Assembly: GCA_963921935.1 (NCBI GenBank)
Contig: OY998176.1
Location: forward strand, 143,140,305-143,204,304
DNA: 64,000 bases
Reading direction: 5' to 3'
Source of the DNA: Galeruca laticollis
Lineage: Eukaryota > Arthropoda > Insecta > Coleoptera > Chrysomelidae
The notes beneath the pieces were generated by a model. The model did no database searches. It saw nothing but the letters and a program-made list of their open reading frames with translations, and was not told the origin of the DNA. Every line of letters begins with the position of its first letter. Position 1 is the first letter of the stretch. Of this stretch, positions 55,130 to 64,000 are shown one piece after another. Made by a program: the position numbers and the translations under genes.

Positions 55130-56651
55130 GAAGAGGAAGATTTAGCCATAACGGTCCCAAAAAAGAGGCGATAGAATGCTTAACACATGTGAAGAATAAT
55201 AAGAGTGCAGGAGACAATAATATTCTAATAGAATTTTAAAATATAGAGGCGAACAATTAACTGAGAGAATATGGCAGTTGTTGAAACATGTATGACGAGA
55301 AGAGAAGATCTCTAAAAATTGGAACAAGACAATCATTCCAATCCACAAAAAAGGTCCCAAGGAAGAATACAATAACTACGGCACTTTTAGATGTAACATA
55401 CAAAGTTTTGGTAAAAATACTTAAAAATCGATTAGACTAATACTACAATGAAAATGTAGGAGGATACCAAGGAGGTTTTAAAGCAGGTAGATCGGCAATA
55501 GGCCAAATTTTCATTATGAAACAAGTTCAGGAGAATACTTACGAACAAAATCTAAGTCTGCATATGCTATTCATCGATTACAGACAGGCCTATGAAACTA
55601 TCAAAAGAAAAAAAATGTATGAGGGAATGGCAAAGTTAAATATACCAGTTAAATTGAGAAGACTAGTGGAAATGACCACGCGAACCGAGAGCAAAGTAAC
55701 TTTGAAGGGCAGTACTTCTAACGAATTCAAGGTAGAGAAAGGTCTGAGATAAGGAGACCCATTATCCACAACACTCTTTAACCTAGTTCAAGAAATCATA
55801 GTAAAAGAAAATGCTATGATAACCCGAGGTTTAATTTATGTGAATAAACATCAATGTCTAGCATATGCGGACGACATAGTACTCATGGTAAGATCCAGGA
55901 AAGAACTGCTAAGCTACTGGAATAGAAGGCAAGAGAATATGGTCTAGCGATTGACGAGAAAAAAAGCAAATTACATGGTAATGAAGGACAATGAACAAAC
56001 CGATATTATTATAAACTGTAATGGAAATAATATCTACAGAATAGAAAAAGTGGAACAAATCGAATATTTGGGAGTCACTATCACAAATAAAGGAGAAGAA
56101 GAAAATTAAATAGAAAAAAGGTTAACAAAAGGCAGTACATCAGCCGGAATGGTATCAAAGATGTTAAACTCAAAAGACATATCGATTGAACGAACAGCTA
56201 AAATAAGAATGTACCAAAAAAATAAGACCGTCAGTTACCTATGCTTGTGAAACCTGGGAAAAACAAAAAAGAGCAGAATAAACTAGAAATATGGGAACGT
56301 AAAATACTCAGAAATATTTATGGTGGAATTAAAGAAGATGGAATATACAGAAGAAGAACAAACAGAGAACTATCAGAACTGTATAAACACAGAGAGCGAG
56401 ATGGTTGGGACATATAGGTAGAATGACAGAAGATTGATAGGTAAAACGTGTGCTAATAGGGGGAGAAGGTGGTGAAAATAGAAGAGGAAGACCAAGGAAA
56501 AAATTGTTAGAGGAGGTTAGGAGAGACCTGAGAACAGTGGGAGTAAGGGACTGGCAAAACGAGGCGAGGTACAGAGAAAAATGAAACGTGAGAGTGAAAG
56601 ACCTCGAAGCCGAGCCGGATAGGACTGTAGTGCTGATGTATATAAAGTATT
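55130..56651 (+). pseudogene. LINE-type reverse transcriptase remnant
   Basis: Broken + strand frames in the order of a non-LTR retrotransposon RT: KNNKSAGDNNI (about 55190), NWNKTIIPIHKKGPKEEYNNY (about 55320-55380) and GGYQGGFKAGRSAIGQIFIMKQ (55459-55525). Then come MLFIDYRQAY (first catalytic Asp), LRQGDPLSTTLFNLV-like text with TAA for the glutamine, and CLAYADDIVLM (about 55858-55890, catalytic pair). The tail continues EYLGVTITNKGEEE and RRGRPRKK to about 56651. At least eight stops or shifts. No endonuclease domain is visible upstream, so it is 5' truncated. Clade (Jockey/RTE-like) not determined. Confidence 0.75.
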
Positions 56652-57077
56652 AGAAAACAAATGGGTGAAAACTGATAGCCTCGTTTGAAGTCATGGCCTG
56701 GGTACATCAACTAGTTTAGTTATAATATAGTACTTTTTTAGAAGGATTTTGACTTTTGTTCACTTTTTTAAGAATGTTTTGTTGATATCAAATGTATAAA
56801 GTATGTATAGTTGTAATAAATATTTTCAAAAACCAACCGAATTATATACAAATGGATACCTTCTCTACGATATATTCACATTTGAAAGGTTTTAGTATAT
56901 GCCAAATAAAAGATATAGCCATTTGAAATATTCTCTATCACTGTATCACCGGCGACTCATATGGTACCAAAGTGATCCTCAATTTCTGATCACTGGTGAT
57001 ACATCAAGCCGTCGAATCTGAGCTTCGCAACTAAAGTGTTAAATAACAAAGGAAACAAATTATGTAAAAACAAATCG
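56652..57077. other. Spacer between LINE remnant and gene B
   Basis: AT-rich, no gene. An imperfect hairpin of GTATCACCGGCGAC and GATCACTGGTGATAC lies at about 56943-57002. Confidence 0.5.
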
Positions 57078-57083
57078 TTTTAT
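57078..57083 (-). promoter_or_regulatory. Polyadenylation signal of gene B
   Basis: AATAAA on the minus strand, 36 bases after the stop codon of gene B. Confidence 0.7.
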
Positions 57084-57118
57084 TAAATTCTGTACAAAGA
57101 GTTTTCTATTTCCAATAT

Positions 57119-58921
57119 TTAGACTTTGTTATCGCATATGTCTTTAATTGAAGAGTCAATGGCTTCTTGGAAGTTGGCAGAAACACGGTTGGTAATTGGA
57201 TTCTTGCATGATGCTTCACGGAGAGCCTTGGCGCAGTTCTTCACTTTAGGTACGGTGCTGTAAGAACAAATAAAACCGATATGGCTATTGAATAAACTAA
57301 ATCACAATTCAAAGTATATAAATAGTAGATGTTAAGATAACTTGAGAATAACTGACAATAAAAATATAAAAAAGATACATTTATAAAAATAAATTGAAAA
57401 ATAGTGTAAATGATTAATGTTCATGTACGCATTTGATATATAGGTACTTTTGGTAATATCTGGGTAGGTAAAAACTAAAGTACTTACGAACAAACAAGTG
57501 ATTTAGAGGGAAGTTTGTTTCTGTGTTCTTCTAAGACGGTTTTAATTTCAGTACAAGCTGGGATGGTAGTTAAATCAGACTCCAAAATACATGGGTTGAA
57601 TATTTCTGAAAAATACAAAAAAATTATGATTGTTTCTTAATTTTACCTGAGTACAACTTATATTTGGTATAGTCTTTATCTATATTATAGAAGAGATCAA
57701 ACACTTACCCAAAATTTCCTCTACAGTCGATCGACAAGCTTGATCAACTATGGCTGTAATAACTTTAATAGCTATGGTAGGTAGTTCTTTGGATTCGGCT
57801 GGTAAGCAGGGAGCGATGAGGTCAATTCCGGGTTTGGAACATTTAGCGATGTTCTTCTTGATGAGAGAACAGAAAGTGTCTGATCCAAGTTCAATGTCAT
57901 CAATGCATGTTTCAATTTGTGAACCTACGTCCTACAAAAAAATATTAATTAGATATTGTAATAAAAAATCAGGAAATGTTTTTACATAGGATATCTAAGC
58001 AATAATAATTTAGCAAATTTGTTGGGAAAGAATACATCACTCCTTATGTTACTCCAAAATTAATCATAGATTACATCGACTAATAGTTGTACTGGTTGAA
58101 CGCAGGCTTGTGTTCGTAGATCAACTAAACCCCATATACTCTGAAGAATACAGAATTGTTTGAACTGACCTAAGCATGATGTTATATAATATATAGTGAT
58201 ATTTTTGAAGAAAATCGACAAAGGGTACTTTTCATTTGGTGAATTTATGCAACTGATTTAGTTCAACTTCCAAGTATATAAAATATTATCCTAATTACAA
58301 AAGAATTTGACAATATGGTTAGTTTGATATCATAATAGATTTTTCATCAACATTCTTTAAAGGAAGTTCCGTAGTAGTTTGTACTATTTTATGATTGCTT
58401 GGGCAAAAACACCATGAAAATCTGACGACAACAGACGTTTTGGTAGGTCTTATCAACGTTTCGGAAAACAGAGTTTTGAAACATAAATTGAACAGATGAG
58501 ATTATGTTAAATTATAAAAATGCAAAAGTCTTACATCAAGTTGAGATTCGATATTTGGGCATTGGAGTTTAGCTTTTTTGCCAAGTTCTTCCAAATCCTT
58601 GATAATGGTAATATTGAATTTGCTTTCCAGTAATGATGCTAATTCTTTTAATTCCTCTGAGGAACTGCTAGATTCCTTCTTGGATACTGTGCCGGCATTG
58701 GTAAATCCTGGAAAATAAATGATTATGCTACATTCACACAGCGGAAAAATTATATAATTGACACTATTTCAGATAAAAAGAAAATTTATGAAGTACGTTA
58801 AAGTTTTTTGAAAAATTAAAAACGCAATAGTTTGCTCCTAATATTTTTCTACTCTGATAATATATACATTTTACTTACCAAAAATAACAAGGAATACTGA
58901 AAAAATCACTAGCTTATTCAT
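57119..58921 (-). CDS. DUF1397 / 27-kDa hemolymph glycoprotein-like secreted protein, gene B
   Basis: Five exons: 58879-58921, 58535-58707, 57709-57931, 57488-57605 and 57119-57257. GT-AG introns, 231 residues, no damage. Signal peptide residues 1-19 (MNKLVIFSVFLVIF, then GFTNA), a Ser/Glu stretch, a possible N-glycosylation site Asn46 (NIT), then the DUF1397 region with cysteines at 64, 81, 93, 103, 114, 138, 152, 164, 185, 194, 203 and 227, one for one with gene A. Exons 1, 3 and 4 have exactly the same lengths as in gene A (43, 223 and 118 nt) and all intron phases agree, so the two are tandem duplicates about 39 kb apart in the same direction. Introns here are short. The TATA box lies 75 bases upstream of the start. 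Family proteins circulate in hemolymph; function is unknown. Confidence 0.92.
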
Positions 58922-58995
58922 TTTGTTTATTTTTTTTGTATACTGTCTGCTTGAATGTTCTCTTCGAACTATTCTCAATTAATTTATGCCGATAC

Positions 58996-59002
58996 TTTTA
59001 TA
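58996..59002 (-). promoter_or_regulatory. TATA box of gene B
   Basis: TATAAAA on the minus strand, 75 bases upstream of the gene B start codon, giving a likely 5' UTR of about 45 bases. Confidence 0.65.
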
Positions 59003-59356
59003 CCAACTATAATCGACAAAAATTGATTAAGTTCTCTGTAAGTAATTTCTATTTAAACTGCAGATAAGGTTGTTTTTATTTGACAATTTGAAAAAATATT
59101 TTGATAAACTCCAATTAAAATAAATAGTTATCTTTATTCATCATTAATGAATAAACAACAATTATATAACTTAGTTTCACTGATTGAATCTCACTATTTA
59201 GAATGTCGTTAGATATGATTTATGATGAATGAAGATATTTTTTCATTATTTTGTCACTCCTGCATTGATGTATACATAGGATGCTAAGTTCTCTGTCAAA
59301 TAAAGTTTTCGGTCAAATTCAATCCTTTTAACGCTTCTCTAATATTTTATGTTTCA
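59003..59356. other. Upstream region of gene B
   Basis: AT-rich, no feature seen before the tandem duplication. Confidence 0.5.
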
Positions 59357-59528
59357 TTTTATATTTTATCGTTAGTTCCAAAGCGAGCATTTTTTAAGTT
59401 TTCTTACATTTGATAGCCGCTGGGAACTATACCTGGAGACTGATGCCGAACACCTTCTTTCTCTGCGCAACCCAAAATAACGAGTCCAGAATATTTTAAG
59501 GTCACCGGTAGCGCTTTTGGAGGTTCGT

Positions 59529-60050
59529 CAAGCGGACCCCCCACCCGGTTAGATTTTTTTACCAAAATGCTAGCACACATAAAGGGCACCTAGCACAACC
59601 TAGCACAACAATTTTTATAGCTTGCACACCAACAGCTCACAATAAAAATGCTTTTGAATTCGGGTGGGGCCAGGTTAACGCTCGCTAGCCCCCCCCTCCG
59701 GGAGGAATTTTTGCGCCAAAATGCTAGCACTGATTAAGGACACCTAGCACAACCGAGCACACCATTTTTTATAGCTAGCACGCCTACAGCTTACAATAAA
59801 AATTCTTTTGAATTCGGGTGGGGCCAGGTTAACGCTAGCCCCCCCCCCCGGTTGGAATTTTTTCGCCAAAATGCTAGCACTGATAAAGGACACCTAGCAC
59901 ACCATTTTTTATAGCTAGCACACCAACAGCTTACAATAAAAATGCTTTTTAATTCGGGTGGGGCCAGGTTAACGCTAACCCCCCCAGTTGGAATTTTTTC
60001 GCCAAAATGCTAGCACAAATGAAGGACACCTAGCACAATTTAGGACACCA
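59529..60050. repeat. Minisatellite of about 140-bp units in unit 1
   Basis: About 3.6 units, each with a long C-run, GGTTGGAATTTTT, CCAAAATGCTAGCAC, GGACACCTAGCAC, TTTTTATAGCTAGCACACC and GGGTGGGGCCAGGTTAACGC. GCTAGC recurs throughout. C-run lengths vary between units. Confidence 0.85.
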
Positions 60051-60140
60051 ACTACACTTTTGATTCTGGGGAGTGGGACGGAGGGTAGTGAAATAACGCT
60101 ATACGTACTCGATGAATAAATGAATGTATAAATGAATAGG

Positions 60141-60144
<4 letters not shown>

Positions 60145-60197
<53 letters not shown>
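60145..60197. repeat. (TA)n microsatellite in unit 1
   Basis: About 53 bases of TA; the matching tract in unit 2 is at 61968-62034. Confidence 0.95.
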
Positions 60198-60198
<1 letters not shown>

Positions 60199-60925
60199 CG
60201 GCTGGTTTAATTGTTTCTTACTGTAGTTACGAAAAAATTTCGGAACATTCCACTCATATGGTAAAAATTCCAAATGAAGCAGGATCTTTTCGGAGATAAC
60301 TCTCCGACAGGGCCGATAATTTCCCGTTTAAGTCCGTATCTAAGTAACGTCTAAGTAACAATTGCTGTTATTATCATAATTTTTATTTAAAATATCATAA
60401 AAATGTCACGGTTTGAAAACGATTCTTCAAGTTTAATCCAAAAATAAGTGATTGAAAATGAACCAAAAAGAGTAATTAAATACCATGTAATGTTGTTTAA
60501 ATAATATAAATTTCGCATAAATACAGTCTAATCGAGAAATATTCTATCGAATTACACTCGTGAAAATAGTTAGATCATTAGTTTTACTTATATGTTCCAT
60601 GCTGCTTGTAATATTATTAGGAAGAATACATATTATTACAACCATCAGCCCTTCGGGGAAACCCTTTCTTAACCCAAACATCTGAATCGGCCAGTTTGGA
60701 TGTACCTACAAGAATTTTATTTACTCTTAAGACCCATAAAACGGCATTATAAAAATGATCCAAATTTTAACGATATACTTGGTTTAACGACCCTTTTAAA
60801 AAGTCCGATGAGAACTTCAGATGGATTTTACCTATTAGTGTTTTAAATTAAACTCAATGTTTCTAGTTAATTCCACTATATAATGAAAAATGTTTGAAAA
60901 TTCTAAATTTAATGTAACTTCTGTC

Positions 60926-60965
60926 ATTCTGAGGATGATATTCAGTGGTCGAAACAATTGTCAAT
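60926..60965 (+). ncRNA. Hammerhead-like motif in unit 1
   Basis: ATT, CTGAGGA (60929-60935), a weak stem II, GAAA 60951-60954, CAATTG 60955-60960, with GTC ending at 60962, then AAT. It lies between two inverted arms of about 55 bases (about 60850-60908 and 60970-61024, sharing AATGTTTCTAGTTAATTCCA), so it could sit on a long stem. The sequence around it matches the Penelope tail at about 42050-42200 and 43380-43500. Confidence 0.5.
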
Positions 60966-61357
60966 TTTTTAGAATCTTCAAACATTTTTCATATTGTGGA
61001 ATTAACTAGAAACATTGAGTTTCATTTAAAACACTAATATGAGTAGATTCCACGAAGTAAGGGTCGAGACAGTTAATTGGATTATACCTAGTTTTTAGAA
61101 AAATAAAAATACCTATGTCATCAATTTTGCTTACAGTACATTTTGCTTGTAATATGAAAAAAAAGTACGTTTTTTATACTGCTCATTTTATATTTTATCG
61201 TTAGTTCCAAAGCGAGCATTTTTTAAGTTTTCTTACATTTGATAGCCGCTGGGAACTATACCTGGAGACTGATGCCGAACACCTTCTTTCTCTGCGCAAC
61301 CTAAAATAACGAGTCCAGAATATTTTAAGGTCACCGGTAGCGCTTTTGGAGGTTCGT

Positions 61358-61870
61358 CAAGCGGACCCCCCACCCGGTTAGATTTTTTTACCAAAATGCT
61401 AGCACACATAAAGGGCACCTAGCACAACCTAGCACAACAATTTTTATAGCTTGCACACCAACAGCTCACAATAAAAATGCTTTTGAATTCGGGTGGGGCC
61501 AGGTTAACGCTAGCCCCCCCTCCGGGAGGAATTTTTGCGCCAAAATGCTAGCACTGATTAAGGACACCTAGCACAACCGAGCACGCCATTTTTTATAGCT
61601 AGCACGCCTACAGCTTACAATAAAAATTCTTTTGAATTCGGGTGGGGCCAGGTTAACGCTAGCCCCCCCCCCGGTTGGAATTTTTTCGCCAAAATGCTAG
61701 CACTGATAAAGGACACCTAGCACACCATTTTTTATAGCTAGCACACCAACAGCTTACAATAAAAATGCTTTTAAATTCGGGTGGGGCCAGGTTAACGCTA
61801 ACCCCTCCGGTTGGAATTTTTTCGCCAAAATGCTAGCACAAATGAAGGACACCTAGCACAATTTAGGACA
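61358..61870. repeat. Minisatellite of about 140-bp units in unit 2
   Basis: Same organisation as 59529-60050, with different C-run lengths. Both arrays keep the same number of units. Confidence 0.85.
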
Positions 61871-61963
61871 CCAACTACACTTTTGATTCTGGGGAGTGGG
61901 ACGGAGGGTAGTGAAATAACGCTATACGTACTCGATGAATAAATGAATGTATAAATGAATAGG

Positions 61964-61967
<4 letters not shown>

Positions 61968-62034
<67 letters not shown>
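61968..62034. repeat. (TA)n microsatellite in unit 2
   Basis: About 67 bases of TA, interrupted once by TG near its end. Confidence 0.95.
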
Positions 62035-62644
62035 ACGGCTGGTTTAATTGTTTCTTACTGTAGTTACGAAAAAATTTCGGAACATTCCACTCATATGGTA
62101 AAAATTCCAAATGAAGCAGGATCTTTTCGGAGATAACTCTCCGACAGGGCCGATAATTTCCCGTTTAAGTCCGTATCTAAGTAACGTCTAAGTAACAATT
62201 GTTATTATCATAATTTTTATTTAAAATATCATAAAAATGTCACGGTTTGAAAACGATTCTTCAAGTTTAATCCAAAAATAAGTGATTGAAAATGAACCAA
62301 AAAGAGTAATTAAATACCATGTAATGTTGTTTAAATAATATAAATTTCGCATAAATAAACCATCAGCCCTTCGGGGAAACCCTTTCTTAACCCAAACATC
62401 TGAATCGGCCAGTTTGGATGTACCTACAAAAATTTTATTTACTCTTAAGACCCATAAAAACGGCATTATAAAAATGATCCAAATTTTAACGATATACTTG
62501 GTTTAACGACCCTTTTAAAAAGTCCGATGAGAACTTCAGATGGATTATACCTATTAGTGTTTTAAATTAAACTCAATGTTTCTAGTTAATTCCACTATAT
62601 AATGAAAAATGTTTGAAAATTCTAAATTTAATGTAACTTCTGTC

Positions 62645-62684
62645 ATTCTGAGGATGATATTCAGTGGTCGAAACAATTGTCAAT
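62645..62684 (+). ncRNA. Hammerhead-like motif in unit 2
   Basis: Copy of 60926-60965: CTGAGGA 62648-62654, then GAAA and CAATTG, with GTC ending at 62681, and stem I ATT/AAT. Confidence 0.5.
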
Positions 62685-62905
62685 TTTTTAGAATCTTCAA
62701 ACATTTTTCATATTTTGGAATTAACTAGAAACATTGAGTTTCATTTAAAACACTAATATGAGTAGATTCCACGAAGTAAGGGTCGAGACAGTTAATTGGA
62801 TTATACCTAGTTTTTAGAAAAATAAAAATACCTATGTCATCAATTTTGCTTACAGTACATTTTGCTTGTAATATGAAAAAAAAAGTACGTTTTTTATACT
62901 GCTCA

Positions 62906-63938
62906 GCCCTCTAGACCTGCCGTTCTTACCCAAACATCTGGCTTTTTACAATTTATTTATTTAGAATAGTTCTGAGGTAGTAAAAAATATCCAATGTCCA
63001 TGGGTCAAATTGAAAGTACAAGAATTTTATTCCGTCCTTTCAGTTCTTTAAGACCCAGTCTAACAATCCGCCGATCTCGGCAAATAACACAAGTCAAAGT
63101 GAACCAATCGATGTAACACAGTCGCACAATTCGACCTCAATGTCATAATAAAGGACTCAAAAAACCCAAATACACCAAAATTGTAGACGGATTGGAGCAA
63201 TGGACTATAACTCACATTCGTATTCTTAGCAAGTCCTTCCATTACCCATATTTTAAGAAAGCATAAAAACATTAGACCACTTTCTTTAGTCCGCCAACTT
63301 TGGTGATTCGCCATGTTGAATTTAGAATGACGTCACATACATAATCATGGATTGGCATGCAAACTAGACGTATATACAGAATTTCAGCTTAATTGGTTAA
63401 AGATATCTGCTTCAAAACTGAGTTGCAAGATTGCTACCGAACAAACACACATTGCCAGTTACATACTAAAAACTTTGAAAAATACATAGTAGTGTTGGTA
63501 TCTTATGATATGCCACACAAATATTTGAAGCTCGGATTAACCGGCTCTAAGAATTAAAAGATGCACGTTCTAAGTAAACTTGGGAAATTAAAAAAAATCT
63601 GATAGTGAAATGCAATATTTATGTTATCATTAGGTTTGTCCAACCGAAGTAAATACCGTTTTATCACCGTACAGTCTCAGTAACGCAACAAATTTGATGT
63701 AAATTACACAGTCTTATTATATTCACTAATCAGCAGGTCAACTGGGTTTGTATCGTAATTGTACGGTTTTTGTGTTGGTTGGAACATACCTATTACAATG
63801 GTTAATTATCTATCAACTTCGGCAATAAATGTTCTGGCAAATTTAAATATTAAGTTTGAGTGTTTCTTTTAAATAAGGACTACAGTGAAACACGATGAGA
63901 CTAAAACATGTATTCTCAATATATTGGAACATTTTTAG
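62906..63938. other. Unassigned right flank
   Basis: 62906-63070 resembles, with divergence, the segment at 60647-60745 and 62368-62465 (CAGCCCT, AACCCAAACATCTG, ACAAGAATTTTATT, AAGACCCA), so it may be an older third unit. A frame at 63060-63314 (-) has no recognised domain. Nothing else is seen. Confidence 0.45.
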
Positions 63939-64000
63939 GGATCTCAGCCGCCGCTTCCCAGATTGCACAACTTTGTCCAAAGGATATATCCAACGGCTTC
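63939..64000 (+). other. Weak candidate exon at the window edge
   Basis: An ACATTTTTAG acceptor is followed by 62 bases clearly richer in G+C than the flank and open in all three frames (one reads SAAASQIAQLCPKDIS). It runs off the window, so neither frame nor identity can be decided. Confidence 0.2.

Larger units (their letters stand above)
59357..61185. repeat. Tandem duplication, unit 1 (1829 bp)
   Basis: Unit 1 begins TTTTATATTTTATCGTTAG and ends ATACTGCTCA; unit 2 begins with the same word at 61186. The units are nearly identical. Unit 1 keeps about 130 bases (60520-60648) missing from unit 2. Contents in order: a 61-codon open frame (59404-59589, - strand), a roughly 140-bp minisatellite, a TA tract, unassigned sequence and a Penelope-type tail with a hammerhead-like motif. 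Confidence 0.9.
61186..62905. repeat. Tandem duplication, unit 2 (1720 bp)
   Basis: Near-identical copy of 59357-61185 with a deletion of about 130 bases at 62357. It ends ATACTGCTCA at 62905. Few substitutions separate the units, so the duplication is young or is being homogenised. Confidence 0.9.

Noticed and set aside
63060..63314. 84-residue minus-strand protein
   Set aside because: No recognisable domain, no splice or promoter context, and repeat-like surroundings.
1..64000. CRISPR arrays, operons or bacterial features
   Set aside because: Introns, AATAAA signals and eukaryotic TEs rule out a prokaryotic reading. The repeats at 52423-53393 are contiguous units without spacers.

Overview
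This is an AT-rich eukaryotic window with introns, TATA boxes, AATAAA signals and very dense transposable elements (TEs). The two intact host genes encode secreted 27-kDa-hemolymph-glycoprotein (DUF1397) proteins, an insect family. The TE mix (SAP-gag gypsy, P-type, piggyBac, Penelope) fits a repeat-rich insect, perhaps a beetle; the order is inference. Every call was made by reading the sequence; no database search was run.

Layout. 1-1710: unassigned. 1711-5680: deleted gypsy LTR element (copy 1, + strand, TSD ATAT). 6349-18459: five-exon DUF1397 gene A (- strand). Its fourth intron holds a Merlin-like transposon six bases from the splice donor. Its 9.2-kb first intron holds two P-type/THAP elements and a BEL/Pao remnant. 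19082-27358: second, longer copy of the same gypsy family (- strand), split by a Sola-like DNA transposon at 19591-22093. 27480-28095: another BEL/Pao remnant. 28096-34282: mostly unassigned, with a foldback element at 32314-33292.

34283-54508: an LTR retrotransposon whose gag is split by a piggyBac element (35241-47440, TTAA target duplication). The piggyBac is itself split by a Tc1/mariner-type element (37276-39590), a 6.7-kb palindromic Penelope complex (39667-46393) and a MITE (46691-47034). A 40-bp minisatellite lies between its pol and its 3' LTR. 54545-54714: probable terminal coding exon of an unidentified host gene. 55130-56651: decayed LINE reverse transcriptase. 57119-58921: DUF1397 gene B, paralogue of gene A with the same intron phases and the same 12 cysteines. 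59357-62905: a 1.8-kb tandem duplication with internal minisatellites and hammerhead-like motifs.

The most unusual content is the gypsy family at 1711-5680 and 19082-27358. After gag (SAP domain plus coiled coil) and pol it appears to encode a TARG1/OARD1-like macrodomain followed by a CCCH zinc finger, present in both copies. Next are the nested Penelope palindrome and a set of hammerhead-ribozyme-like motifs. Both DUF1397 genes look expressible. Nearly every TE reading frame is broken, so most TE entries are given as pseudogenes.
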